64,000 nucleotides of DNA, from contig NZ_CP007014.1 of NCBI RefSeq assembly GCF_000452705.1, positions 4,589,501 through 4,653,500 on the forward strand. The letters run 5' to 3'. Positions within the stretch are counted from its first letter, which is position 1. Each line of letters opens with the position of its first letter. The notes under the pieces were generated by a model. It did not search any database. It was given only the letters and a program-made list of their open reading frames with translations, and was not told the DNA's origin. The DNA is from Pseudomonas syringae CC1557 (lineage in GTDB: Bacteria > Pseudomonadota > Gammaproteobacteria > Pseudomonadales > Pseudomonadaceae). The position numbers and the translations under genes are program-made. Of the stretch, positions 49,613 to 59,542 are shown piece after piece.

Positions 49613-50966
49613 TCAACCGGTTATCAGCGTACAAAACGTCTCGAAGTGTTTTTACACCTACGACAAGCCCCATGACCGCCTGAAGCAGGCACTGGTGCCG
49701 AGACTCCAGCGCTGGTCGGGTCAACCTGCGACGACTTACGGCAAGGAATTCTGGGCGCTGCGCGATATCAGCTTTGATGTCGGCAAAGGCGAAACGGTCG
49801 GTGTTGTCGGTCGAAACGGCTCTGGCAAGTCCACCTTGCTGCAGATCATTTGCGGTACGTTAAGCCCCACCATCGGCGAGATTCATACCCGTGGCCGGGT
49901 CGCGGCATTGCTGGAGCTGGGTTCGGGCTTCAATCCGGAGTTCACCGGTCGTGAAAACGTTTACCTGAACGCAGCAGTTCTTGGCTTGACTCGCGACGAA
50001 GTGGACGAGCGCTTTGATGCAATCGCCGGCTTCGCTGACATTGGTGAATTCCTTGACCAGCCGGTCAAATCATACTCAAGCGGCATGGCAGTACGCCTGG
50101 CATTTGCGGTTCAGGCGCAGGTCGAACCGGAAATCCTTGTTGTGGACGAGGCACTCTCCGTCGGTGATGCACGGTTTCAAGCGAAATGCTTCGAGCGTCT
50201 GAGGCAGCTCAAGGAAAACGGCACCAGCATCCTGCTCGTCACGCATTCCAGCGAACAGGTCGTTACTCACTGCAATCGCGCGATTTTGCTTGAAAAGAGC
50301 AGGATCGAAATGATTGGCGAATCGCGCCCGGTCATCAATCGTTATACCGACCTTCTGTTCGGGCGTGACAAGAGCCCTATCACCGACAAGAGCCTTGACT
50401 TGGCCGAAGCGGAGCGAGTTGAAGCAGCGCCAGTTGAAACCGACAAGATAGCGCTAAGGTTCGATGAGGACGTGTACGCCAGCAGACCTGGCTACAACCC
50501 TCATGAATACCGATGGGGAGATGGGGCGGCAACGCTTCTCGACTTCCATATGAATGCATCGGGACGAGAATTTCCCAACAGTGTCGAGTCAGGTGAAGAC
50601 ATCGTTCTTGACCTGGCGCTGCAATTCAACCGTACGGTGGTCAATCCGATTATCGGTTTTACGATCAAGACCAAAGAGGGTGTGACCGTATACGGCACTA
50701 ACTCTTATATGCAGGATTGCGACGGCACGGCCTTGATAGGCAGCGCTGGCAGACAGGCAAAAGCACGTGTGAAATTCAGAAACGCACTGGCGACCGGTGA
50801 TTACTTCATTTCCATAGGTATTGCCTCCCGGCAAAGCGAAGAAATCGTGCCCCACGACAGACGCTATGACTCGATACATTTTATTGTAGAACCTACTCCG
50901 AAGCTCTTAGGCCTGATAGACCTTTGCGCCTCCATGGAAATTGAACCGGTAATTGTCGATGTTTGA
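49602..50966 (+). CDS. wzt: O-antigen ABC transporter, ATPase with carbohydrate-binding tail
   Basis: A 454-residue ATPase. The first 250 residues have Walker A VGRNGSGKSTLLQIICG, signature SYSSGMAVRLAFAV and Walker B EILVVDEALSVGD. Residues about 290-450 form an extra beta-rich domain (FHMNASGREFPNSVESGEDI; IGFTIKTKEGVTVYGTNS) like the Wzt C-terminal domain that binds the modified end of the chain before export. Such long Wzt proteins are known for systems with chain-terminating residues, which fits the methyltransferase domain in the next gene. Confidence 0.92.
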   Translation: MSSDQPVISVQNVSKCFYTYDKPHDRLKQALVPRLQRWSGQPATTYGKEFWALRDISFDVGKGETVGVVGRNGSGKSTLLQIICGTLSPTIGEIHTRGRVAALLELGSGFNPEFTGRENVYLNAAVLGLTRDEVDERFDAIAGFADIGEFLDQPVKSYSSGMAVRLAFAVQAQVEPEILVVDEALSVGDARFQAKCFERLRQLKENGTSILLVTHSSEQVVTHCNRAILLEKSRIEMIGESRPVINRYTDLLFGRDKSPITDKSLDLAEAERVEAAPVETDKIALRFDEDVYASRPGYNPHEYRWGDGAATLLDFHMNASGREFPNSVESGEDIVLDLALQFNRTVVNPIIGFTIKTKEGVTVYGTNSYMQDCDGTALIGSAGRQAKARVKFRNALATGDYFISIGIASRQSEEIVPHDRRYDSIHFIVEPTPKLLGLIDLCASMEIEPVIVDV

Positions 50967-53900
50967 ACTTGATAGATATGGCTACCTCCTGGATTCAGAC
51001 ACCGCGGTATGGGTGCGCACTGATTATCAAGGTATTGCCTACAGCGACGGCGACAGCTCGGAAAACGAGCTGGCGAAGATAGTTTGTGAAGCGAGCGATG
51101 TGTCGGTGTTGTCGAGCGAGCTTCCGCACTACTGCACGGACTGGCCAAAGCTTTATCACCTGAGTTCTACTCGCGGAAACATCTTTCGGCCGTTCGACCA
51201 TCTTCTGAAAGATAAATCAGTTCTAGAAATCGGTGCGGGTTGCGGTGCGATCAGCCGCTACCTCGGCGAGGTCGGTGCCAACGTACTCGCGCTGGAAGGC
51301 AGCCCCCGCCGCGCTGCAATTGCAGCGAGCAGAACACGTGACTTGGATAACGTCACAGTGCTTGCTGAACGGTTCGACGACTTCAAGGTTGATCAGACAT
51401 TCGACGTAGTGACACTCATCGGTGTACTAGAATACGCCAGCATGTTCAGCAATGACGAAAATCCTGCGCTAGGGATGCTGGAGCGGGTTCGAAAGCTGCT
51501 CAAGCCTGACGGACATCTGTTTATTGCCATCGAGAACCAACTCGGCCTCAAATATTTTGCTGGCGCGCCGGAAGATCACGTTGGTGTAGCGATGTATGGC
51601 ATTGAAGGGCGGTACGCCGACCGCCAGCCGAAAACATTTGGCCGTAAAGGACTAGACGAATTGATAGCCCGTGCAGGGTTTGCATCATCAAGCTTTTTAT
51701 CACCTTATCCCGACTACAAGATTCCAAATTCTCTAATAACTGAGAACGGTTTCAAAACCGATAAATTCGACGCAGCGGCATTGGCCTGCCAGAACACCAG
51801 GAAAGATCCACAGTTACCATCGACTACTACGTTTAACCTTGAAAGAGCCTGGCCTGTAGTCATCGAGAATCACTTGGGCATGGACCTCGCCAACTCTTTT
51901 CTGGTTGTTGCATCGTGCCAGCAGTATGAGGCAGTTCCTGCCGACGTCCTGGCCTACCACTACAGTACAGGTCGCAATGCCGAATACTGCAAGGCATCGG
52001 TTTTCATCGATAAGCCGGAAGGAATCGAGGTTCAATATCAGCGCTTGGCCGGTATCGAATCAGAGGAGAGCCCGGGAGATCCCTTCAGGTTCATACTTCC
52101 TGCGGCTCACGGCTACGCAAAAGGCGATTTGCTCAGCTTGCAATTCCTTGATGCCTCAACCACGCAAAACTGGACGGTTGAGACCTTCACTCCATTCTTA
52201 AAGACATATCTGGATAGCCTCAGCTATCTCTTGGCTGCCGAAGGGCATGCAAGCGCGCTTGATAATATCGACGTCTGCCTGCCAGGTCATTACATCGACG
52301 CAGTTTCCCAGAACATCATTATCGATGGCGAAGGTAAACCGCACCTTATAGATATCGAATGGGAGATGAAGGAAGGCGTCGAGCTGGGGCACCTGCTGAT
52401 GCGCGGCCTCCTGCTGCTGATCGCCTCTACAATTCCTTTCTACCCAAGCACCACCATGATCAGCCGACGCGATTTTATTCTCCAGTTGATAGGCCATGCA
52501 GGCCTTGACATTACTGAAGAAGAGCTGAATCGCTATGCCGTTCTGGAAGCCATGTTTCAAGAACGGGTGACCGGTCGTGAGGCTGCGAGCTTTCTAAACT
52601 GGTCACCAGAAGCAACCATTCAGAAAATGGGTTCCCTGAAAGACAAAACGCCTAAATTAGCGACACTCTACATGGGCGATGCGGATGGAAATTTCAAAGA
52701 AGAGCGGACGATAAGTCAGTTTGTACATGATGGACGCCAGACGCTAGTGTTCACAGTCCCTGCGACGTACCGATGCGCCACGTTGCGATTTGACCCCACG
52801 AACATCCGTCAGTCATTTTCGATTGACGCAATTACCATCTTTGAAGCGAATGTGAAGGTGTGGTCCTGGAGCGATAGCGCACAGGCACCTCTTAACGCTG
52901 CTGGCACTACCGCCTTTGTTAATGATGTCAATGACAGCACGATGTTCATGGCGTTGGATGATGATCCCCACATTGTACTTCCGGTTGATCTCAATTCGCT
53001 ATTAGCAGGGAAGTCGTTCAAAATACAGATCGCGTTTACTTTATTCACGGAAGGCCAGGTCGCTGAACGACTCCTTCAACAGGAAGAGGAGCTCAAGCTA
53101 GCGCTTGAGTCTATATCGGATTTGAATCTTAAAGATCGCTCAGCTCTAGAGGCTGTTGAAGTAGCTAACCTCGCAGCGGAGGAAAGTCATCGCCTGGCGT
53201 TGGAAGATATTGAAGCTGAAAATCTGGCCGTGCAGGAAAAGCATCGACTTGCCCTGGAAAAGCTGGAAGCCGAACACTTGGCGTCTCAGGAAAGCTATTT
53301 GCTCGCCCTGAAAGAACGTGAAGCTGCAAATCTGGCCGCCCAAGAGAGTCACCGCATAGCGACTGAAAACCTTGAGGCCGCCAACCTCCAGGTTCAGGCC
53401 GATCACCTTCGGGTATTAGCAGATATCGATGCCGCTACAGTCGACGCTCTAGAAAAACACCGTGCTAAATTGGCAGAGTATGAGATTGCTATCCTGGCTG
53501 CACAGGAAAATCACCGCCAAGCATTGATCGACAAAGATACGCATGTTCACAACCTTAATCTGCACATTATGGCAATGCAGTCATCGCAAAGCTGGAAATT
53601 AACGGCCCCTCTAAGAAAAATAGCCAGATCACTTTTCCGGGCCAAACGTGTCGCCTCCTCGCTTCCATTGATTATTCAACGCGGGGGAGGTCTTTCCAGC
53701 ACCGCCAAAAAAGCTTATCAAGTCTGGCGGCTTAGGGGCCTGACTGGCGTTATTGCACAAGCCCGTTGGGTACGAGGTGAAGCGCAACATGCTTTCGTTG
53801 GAAGCGAGCTTCGCGAAGTTCCGGATCGACATGATTATTCTCGCTGGGTACAGTACTACGACACTCTGGGCGACGCAGAGATCAGTCGTATCAATGAGCA

Positions 53901-55536
53901 CATGAATCGCTGGGTTGAATACCCGCTCATTTCTATCATCATGCCGGTCTATAATCCGCCACTGGACCTTTTGCGTGAAGCAGTAGACAGCGTACGTGCG
54001 CAGCTCTACACCAATTGGGAACTATGTCTCGCTGACGATGCATCGACGAACCCTGCCGTCATCGAATACCTGAAATCTCTCAAGGCACAAGACAAACGCA
54101 TCAAAGTCGTCTTCCGCGGCAGCAATGGTCATATATCTCAGGCCAGTAACTCTGCGCTGGAAGTAGCCAAAGGCGTGTTCGTTGCCCTTATGGATAATGA
54201 CGATTTGCTACCTGCTCACGCGCTTTACTGGGTTGCCCGCACAATCCGTGAAAACCCGGAAGTGGGTGTGATCTACTCTGATGAGGACAAGATCGATACC
54301 GATGGCAATCGTAGCGCGCCTTATTTCAAGTCGGACTGGAACGAGTTTCTGTTTCGCTCACAAAATATGATCTGTCACCTTGGCGCCTATCGTCGTGACC
54401 TCGTCAATGAGGTTGGGCAATTCCGTACAGGATTTGAGGGTGCTCAGGATTACGACCTGGCCCTGCGATGCGTAGAAAAACTCAGAAGTGATCAGATCAT
54501 CCACATCCCACGTGTGCTTTATCACTGGCGTATACATGCTGGCAGTACGGCAATGGCAGGCGACGAAAAACCTTATGCTGCATTGGCGGGTGTCAAAGCA
54601 CTTGATGAACACCTGCAGCGTAAAGGCGGGGTTGGTACGACAGAGTTGTTACCCACCGGTCAGTATCGTGTGCACTACAACCTGCCGGAAACACTGCCGC
54701 TGGTTACGCTTGTCATCCCGACGCGGAATGCTCACGCATTAGTGAAGCAGTGTATTGACAGCATCCAGAATCTAACTACGTACAAGAATTATGAAATCAT
54801 TCTGATAGACAACGGTTCGGATGATCCTGAATCGTTGGAATACTTCGCGAAAATTGATCAGGAAGACAATATTCGCGTGCTGCGTGACGATGGTCCGTTC
54901 AACTATTCTGCGCTTAACAACGGCGCTGTACGTATTGCCAATGGTGAGTTGATCGGTCTTATCAACAACGACATTGAAGTTATCACGCCGGAGTGGCTTG
55001 GCGAGATGGTCTCGATTGCGTTGCAGCCCAAGGTAGGAGCGGTAGGCGCAAGACTGTGGTATCCCGATAACAGGCTGCAACATGGCGGCGTTGTAGTAGG
55101 GATAGGTGGTGTTGCAGGCCATGCGCATAAATACCTTCCAAAAGGTGCTCACGGCTATTTCTGCAGAGCAGAGTTGATTCAGGAATTCTCGGCAGTGACG
55201 GCCGCGTGCCTAATCATCAAAAAATCGATTTTTGACGAAGTCGGCGGTTTGAACGAAGCCGATTTGAAGATTGCTTTCAATGACGTGGATTTTTGTCTGA
55301 GGGTGCAGGAGGCAGGCTATCTTAACGTCTGGACGCCGTTCTCCGAACTGTACCACCACGAATCAGCTACGCGCGGCCTGGAAGACACCCCTCAAAAGCA
55401 GGAGCGATTCGGACAAGAGATCCGCTACATCAAAAATCGCTGGCCAAATATTATGGTCGACTACGCCTACAGCCCTAACTTGACGCTGGATCACGAAGAC
55501 TTCAGCCTCGCCTGGCCTCCGAGGATCAAAAATTGA
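50959..55536 (+). CDS. Giant O-antigen methyltransferase/coiled-coil/double-GT2 protein
   Basis: A 1525-residue cytoplasmic protein. Residues about 85-200: SAM methyltransferase (VLEIGAGCGAISRYLGEVGA; VVTLIGVLEYA). Residues about 300-530: a part with INDxGxP-like spelling (IIDGEGKPHLIDIEWEMKEG) that may be kinase-like, as in the E. coli O9a WbdD terminator. Residues 734-859: seven 18-residue repeats, strongly helical. Then SSQSWKLTAPLRKIARS, a linker common in O-antigen transferases. Residues about 991-1230 and 1248-1480: two GT2 domains (IMPVYNPP, DNDDLLP; LVIPTRNAH, NNDIEV). ATG 50959 overlaps wzt by eight bases. I infer chain elongation plus length-controlled termination in one chain. Confidence 0.85.
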   Translation: MFELDRYGYLLDSDTAVWVRTDYQGIAYSDGDSSENELAKIVCEASDVSVLSSELPHYCTDWPKLYHLSSTRGNIFRPFDHLLKDKSVLEIGAGCGAISRYLGEVGANVLALEGSPRRAAIAASRTRDLDNVTVLAERFDDFKVDQTFDVVTLIGVLEYASMFSNDENPALGMLERVRKLLKPDGHLFIAIENQLGLKYFAGAPEDHVGVAMYGIEGRYADRQPKTFGRKGLDELIARAGFASSSFLSPYPDYKIPNSLITENGFKTDKFDAAALACQNTRKDPQLPSTTTFNLERAWPVVIENHLGMDLANSFLVVASCQQYEAVPADVLAYHYSTGRNAEYCKASVFIDKPEGIEVQYQRLAGIESEESPGDPFRFILPAAHGYAKGDLLSLQFLDASTTQNWTVETFTPFLKTYLDSLSYLLAAEGHASALDNIDVCLPGHYIDAVSQNIIIDGEGKPHLIDIEWEMKEGVELGHLLMRGLLLLIASTIPFYPSTTMISRRDFILQLIGHAGLDITEEELNRYAVLEAMFQERVTGREAASFLNWSPEATIQKMGSLKDKTPKLATLYMGDADGNFKEERTISQFVHDGRQTLVFTVPATYRCATLRFDPTNIRQSFSIDAITIFEANVKVWSWSDSAQAPLNAAGTTAFVNDVNDSTMFMALDDDPHIVLPVDLNSLLAGKSFKIQIAFTLFTEGQVAERLLQQEEELKLALESISDLNLKDRSALEAVEVANLAAEESHRLALEDIEAENLAVQEKHRLALEKLEAEHLASQESYLLALKEREAANLAAQESHRIATENLEAANLQVQADHLRVLADIDAATVDALEKHRAKLAEYEIAILAAQENHRQALIDKDTHVHNLNLHIMAMQSSQSWKLTAPLRKIARSLFRAKRVASSLPLIIQRGGGLSSTAKKAYQVWRLRGLTGVIAQARWVRGEAQHAFVGSELREVPDRHDYSRWVQYYDTLGDAEISRINEHMNRWVEYPLISIIMPVYNPPLDLLREAVDSVRAQLYTNWELCLADDASTNPAVIEYLKSLKAQDKRIKVVFRGSNGHISQASNSALEVAKGVFVALMDNDDLLPAHALYWVARTIRENPEVGVIYSDEDKIDTDGNRSAPYFKSDWNEFLFRSQNMICHLGAYRRDLVNEVGQFRTGFEGAQDYDLALRCVEKLRSDQIIHIPRVLYHWRIHAGSTAMAGDEKPYAALAGVKALDEHLQRKGGVGTTELLPTGQYRVHYNLPETLPLVTLVIPTRNAHALVKQCIDSIQNLTTYKNYEIILIDNGSDDPESLEYFAKIDQEDNIRVLRDDGPFNYSALNNGAVRIANGELIGLINNDIEVITPEWLGEMVSIALQPKVGAVGARLWYPDNRLQHGGVVVGIGGVAGHAHKYLPKGAHGYFCRAELIQEFSAVTAACLIIKKSIFDEVGGLNEADLKIAFNDVDFCLRVQEAGYLNVWTPFSELYHHESATRGLEDTPQKQERFGQEIRYIKNRWPNIMVDYAYSPNLTLDHEDFSLAWPPRIKN
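53158..53535 (+). repeat. Seven tandem 54-bp/18-residue repeats in the giant GT
   Basis: Units start at 53158, 53212, 53266, 53320, 53374, 53428 and 53482, each exactly 18 codons, with no insertion or deletion. The consensus is E-A-x-N-L-A-x-Q-E-x-H-R-x-A-L-E-x-L. At DNA level the units differ widely, so the array is old. An 18-residue period fits five helical turns, giving a long straight helix or coiled coil. Confidence 0.93.
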
Positions 55537-55599
55537 TTCTGGAACTCTATAAGCCTACATGCAGCGTAGCGCAAACACTTGTTGTATCGAGGGTTGCTC

Positions 55600-57477
55600 G
55601 TGTTTGAATCCAACCACCCAGACAATCTGTCAGGCTGGTCCAGCACCCGTTATCAACGGGTGCTGGCCGTCACCTACTTTCTTCTACTCGCTGTCTGGTC
55701 AGCAGGGATTGCGTTTAATGGAGCACCTGACGAGTCAACGCATTTCTTTTTGCTGGAATACCTGAAAACGTTCCACTCGCTGCCGAGCGCTACGGAGCCG
55801 GCTCAAGCGCTCACTGGGTCTATCTCGGGATATACCTGGCAACCTGGAGAGTTCTGGTACCACGGCCTCCCCTTCCCTCATGTCATAGGCGCACTGGTCA
55901 CTTCCTACGGACTGGGCTGGATGGTACCTAGCGAACTGGGCTACCTCGCTGCAAGATGCTTTAACTGGATACTGGGCGCCGTGTTTATCTGCGCCTTGTT
56001 CCGTATCGCACATCGCGCAGGGATGCCGAAAAAATCTGCCGCTCTTGCTGCGCTTGTGATCGCACTGATTCCGCAAGTCTCTTTTGTTTTCTCATATTTC
56101 AACAGTGACGCATTCGGGCTGATGAGTGTGTCGCTGATGATCAGTGCGCTTCTAGGCTTTTTGAAAGCACCCAACAAGCTGGCCGCGATGTGCCTGGGCG
56201 GTGCGATCGGCCTGATGTTCCTGGCAAAACTATATTTGCTGCCCGCCTTGGTCTTCGTCGTGGTCATGCTTGCCGCACATCATTTTTGGGGGGGCAAAAG
56301 TCTGAAGCGACATATCCCGACGATGGTAATCGTTGCGGCTATCGTTTCTGTACCCATGCTGGTTGTCACCTTTATGAAATATGGTGAGATCTCAGGGATA
56401 TCTGGACAGATTGACTTCGTTGCCTTGCACAAAAACAACCCTGCCGCGGGTTTCGGAACCTGTTACATCGGGTGTTCCGGGCATCTATTCAATATGAGAA
56501 ATGTCCTTCCGTGGCTCAGCCTTACGCTAACGAGCTATTTTTCAACTACCGGCTGGATGAACATATTTCTGCCTTCGACCTATTATATGGGCGCGGCAGT
56601 GTTGTTCTTTTTACTTGTGACAGCAGCCATTTTCCAGACAGCGCGCGTTTATTCACGCGATAATACGCGGTTATTTCTGCTGAATTATCTGCTGCCACTG
56701 GTTATGATTCTGGGCCTGTTTCCTTCGATAACCCTGCTCAGCCTACTCGCGTCACAGAACTCTTTGCCTCAACCGCAGGGTCGGTACCTGTTCGTCACGA
56801 TTCCGTTTCTGGCATTACTCATAGCATTTGCCAGTATGAGCCACGCTCGCGCCAAAAACGCTGCGTCATCTGCAAGAGATGTCAGGTCAAACCGGTTTCA
56901 CCTGAAATGGCTGGTTGTGGTGGCTGCATGGATGGCATGGACGAACATGGTTGCCTGGAATGAAAACACCCTGAGCCCCAAGAATATCCAGAAATCGGCC
57001 ATCGGCAAGGCAGTGACAGAAGCAGTTCTGGCGAGCGGTTCAGGTAGAAGTTCGAGTAATGACACCCTAAGTGCCGCGCAACTGACAGAGCGTTTGTCCG
57101 TTACCAATGGCGAGTTTTTCATCAAGATTCCTTTCGGACAACCTGGCGCGGCGGGCACCATCGACGAAGTTAGAAAAACGTCTGACGGCTGGTCGCTGAG
57201 AGGCTGGAGTGTGCCTTCGACAACCGAAGGTTCGCCAGAATACGTCATCGCTGTAGAGGCGGGGAAAGTTATCAGCGCAATCAGAATAGACGTCAAACGA
57301 CCAGACGTCGCTAGCGCACTGGCTGACCCGACTGCCCTTCGCAGCGGCTACGAAGGCGTTATTCCTGCGGTTTCGCCTCCCGACAAGTGCGACCTAAAAC
57401 TTTATACTGTCACCTCGACCTTCAAAATTTTTACAATGCCTGATGTATGCGCATCCATCAGCCGTTCGTCTCACTGA
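55600..57477 (+). CDS. DUF2142-like polytopic membrane protein (possible GT-C transferase)
   Basis: A 625-residue inner-membrane protein with about 10-12 hydrophobic segments and a C-terminal soluble periplasmic part. Its first external loop has FNGAPDESTHFFLLEYLKTF, the PDE-x2-H pattern of DUF2142 proteins, which resemble GT-C transferases using polyprenyl-phosphate sugars. GTG 55600 is chosen with GAGGG six bases upstream. With GtrA- and GtrB-like genes nearby it is the best candidate for the transferase that adds a side sugar to the O-chain in the periplasm. Confidence 0.75.
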   Translation: MFESNHPDNLSGWSSTRYQRVLAVTYFLLLAVWSAGIAFNGAPDESTHFFLLEYLKTFHSLPSATEPAQALTGSISGYTWQPGEFWYHGLPFPHVIGALVTSYGLGWMVPSELGYLAARCFNWILGAVFICALFRIAHRAGMPKKSAALAALVIALIPQVSFVFSYFNSDAFGLMSVSLMISALLGFLKAPNKLAAMCLGGAIGLMFLAKLYLLPALVFVVVMLAAHHFWGGKSLKRHIPTMVIVAAIVSVPMLVVTFMKYGEISGISGQIDFVALHKNNPAAGFGTCYIGCSGHLFNMRNVLPWLSLTLTSYFSTTGWMNIFLPSTYYMGAAVLFFLLVTAAIFQTARVYSRDNTRLFLLNYLLPLVMILGLFPSITLLSLLASQNSLPQPQGRYLFVTIPFLALLIAFASMSHARAKNAASSARDVRSNRFHLKWLVVVAAWMAWTNMVAWNENTLSPKNIQKSAIGKAVTEAVLASGSGRSSSNDTLSAAQLTERLSVTNGEFFIKIPFGQPGAAGTIDEVRKTSDGWSLRGWSVPSTTEGSPEYVIAVEAGKVISAIRIDVKRPDVASALADPTALRSGYEGVIPAVSPPDKCDLKLYTVTSTFKIFTMPDVCASISRSSH

Positions 57478-57491
57478 TCATGGAAACCCCA

Positions 57492-58595
57492 ATGGAAAAT
57501 ATTCCGCTTTTCTCAGCCATCAAAGCTAACGCTGGACTTGATTTCGCTACGCCGTTAAGGGCAGTTCTGGACAGCCACTGGTACGTTTTGGGTAACGAAG
57601 TAAAGCTGTTCGAGGAAGAGTTCGCTGCGTATGTCGGCGTACAACATTGTATAAGCGTGGCGAACGGCTCCGACGCATTGGAACTTGCCCTCAAGGGGCT
57701 GGGCGTTGTCGGGGGTGACCGTGTCGTCGCCGTGGCAAACGCCGGCTTCTACGGCAGCACAGCTATTCACGCAGTTGGCGCGACGCCTGTGTATGCGGAT
57801 GTCGATCCAGCGACATTGACACTCTGCAAAAATTCTCTGGAAGCAGTGATAGCCAAGGAAAAGCCAGCAGCCATCATCGTCACACACCTGTACGGTCAAT
57901 TGGCGAATATCGAAGAGATCGTTCAGATCGCCTCTGCTGCTGGTGTTCCGGTGCTTGAGGACTGCGCGCAGTCCCATGGAGCTCGACGCAATGGCAAGCA
58001 AGCAGGCAGCTTTGGCACCATCGCCTGCTTCAGCTTCTACCCGACTAAAAACCTGGGCGCTCTAGGTGACGGCGGCGCAGTGGTTACCGGTGATGACGCC
58101 CTGGCTGCACGTATCCGCCAGCTTCGTCAATACGGCTGGGACCAGAAATACCGCGTTGCAATCCCGGGTGGCCGCAACAGCCGGCTCGACGAGATGCAAG
58201 CGGCAATTTTGCGTATCAAGTTGCCGCATCTGGACACCTGGAACGAACAGCGCCGCTCCATCGCCAAGCGCTATAACGAAGCGTTCGCGGGGCTGGATAT
58301 CGAGCTTCCCTCCTCGGTGTCGGAAGATTATGTCGCCCATCTTTATGTTATTCGCGCGAAAGATCGGGCTGCACTTGCTGCTGCGCTCAAAGAGAAGTCG
58401 GTCAGCACGGATATTCACTACCCGATCGCCGACCACAAGCAACCAGCGTACTCAGCCTCGCCGTCCGTGGCGCTGGACGTGACCGAGCGTACATGTGATA
58501 CCGTCATCTCCCTGCCCTGCTTCCCCGGCCTAAGTGACGAAGAAGTTGACCGCGTCATTGATGCTGTGACCGCATACTTTTCCAAGGAGATATGA
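57492..58595 (+). CDS. DegT/DnrJ/EryC1-family sugar aminotransferase
   Basis: A 367-residue PLP enzyme. IPLFSAIKANAGLDFATPLR begins it; the PLP lysine is in CFSFYPTKNLGALGDGGAVV near residue 185, with VLEDCAQSHGARRNGKQAG before. It should aminate a 3-keto sugar nucleotide (FdtB/QdtB/WecE-like). With the ketoisomerase/acetyltransferase at 59529 it gives dTDP-3-acetamido-3,6-dideoxyhexose (Fuc3NAc or Qui3NAc). ATG 57492 has GGA upstream; 57480 is an alternative. It overlaps the next gene by four bases. Confidence 0.88.
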   Translation: MENIPLFSAIKANAGLDFATPLRAVLDSHWYVLGNEVKLFEEEFAAYVGVQHCISVANGSDALELALKGLGVVGGDRVVAVANAGFYGSTAIHAVGATPVYADVDPATLTLCKNSLEAVIAKEKPAAIIVTHLYGQLANIEEIVQIASAAGVPVLEDCAQSHGARRNGKQAGSFGTIACFSFYPTKNLGALGDGGAVVTGDDALAARIRQLRQYGWDQKYRVAIPGGRNSRLDEMQAAILRIKLPHLDTWNEQRRSIAKRYNEAFAGLDIELPSSVSEDYVAHLYVIRAKDRAALAAALKEKSVSTDIHYPIADHKQPAYSASPSVALDVTERTCDTVISLPCFPGLSDEEVDRVIDAVTAYFSKEI

Positions 58596-59542
58596 CTTTG
58601 CTGACGTTGGTCATTCCCGTATATCGCAACGAGAGTAATCTCCCGGATTTGCTCGTTGCCGTAACGGCGCTGGATAAGCAACTCGGACACGAGCTTGAAG
58701 TCGTGTTCGTTGTGGACGGCAGCCCCGATCGCTGTTACGAAATACTCAGGGAGCAACTGCCGTCGCAATCGTTCAAGTCGAAGCTGATTCTGCTATCCAG
58801 AAACTTCGGTTCTTTCATGGCTATCCGGACTGGACTGCAGCATGGAACCGGCGACCGTTTTGCGGTAATGGCTGCCGATCTTCAGGAGCCACCGGAACTG
58901 GTTCTGGAAATGAACACGGTCCTGATGCGCGGCGATATCGATGTAGTAGTCGGTGTGCGTGAAGGCCGTCAGGACCCGTGGGCGACGCGGACTGCTTCAA
59001 AGATTTTCTGGGGTTTCTACCGTCGCTATGTCATTCCCGAAATACCACCAGGCGGTGTCGATATGTTCGCCTGCAACAAAGCCTTTCGGGATACTTTGCT
59101 CACCCTTGAGGAGCGTCACAGTTCTCTCATCGCGCAGATATTCTGGATGGGCTATCGCCGCGAAGTAGTCACCTATACCCGGCAGGAGCGGGTTCACGGT
59201 ACTTCAGCGTGGACCCTGCGTAAAAAGGTCAATTACCTCATGGATAGCGTGTTTTCCTTCACGGACATGCCCATACGGATATTGACCAGAGTCGGCGCAT
59301 TCGGCTCTACACTGGCTGCGCTGTTTGGTGTGTTTACACTGATTGCCAAGCTCGAAGGCAGAATCGAAGTACCTGGCTACGCAATGATCATGCTGGCCAT
59401 CACTTTTCTTGGCTGCCTGAACTTGCTGGGATTAGGCATCGTCGGTTCCTATGCGTGGCGCACTTACGAAAACACAAAGAATAGACCCTTGGCAATCCCG
59501 ATGCGGATCGAGGGATTTGGAGAAACAGATGAGCAGCGGTAA
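58592..59542 (+). CDS. GtrB/DPM1-like membrane glycosyltransferase
   Basis: A 316-residue GT2 enzyme of the polyprenyl-phosphate type: [35 protein letters not shown] and the [20 protein letters not shown] motif are the GtrB/DPM1 pattern. Two C-terminal membrane segments (about residues 230-290) follow. It probably loads a sugar, most likely the Fuc3NAc/Qui3NAc made here, on undecaprenyl phosphate. It is coupled to the aminotransferase before it and overlaps the acetyltransferase gene by 14 bases. Confidence 0.87.
   Translation: MTLLTLVIPVYRNESNLPDLLVAVTALDKQLGHELEVVFVVDGSPDRCYEILREQLPSQSFKSKLILLSRNFGSFMAIRTGLQHGTGDRFAVMAADLQEPPELVLEMNTVLMRGDIDVVVGVREGRQDPWATRTASKIFWGFYRRYVIPEIPPGGVDMFACNKAFRDTLLTLEERHSSLIAQIFWMGYRREVVTYTRQERVHGTSAWTLRKKVNYLMDSVFSFTDMPIRILTRVGAFGSTLAALFGVFTLIAKLEGRIEVPGYAMIMLAITFLGCLNLLGLGIVGSYAWRTYENTKNRPLAIPMRIEGFGETDEQR

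Noticed and set aside
53158..53535. Tandem repeats considered as a CRISPR array
   Set aside because: The 54-bp units have no identical repeat/unique spacer pattern, keep one reading frame and encode regular helix repeats.
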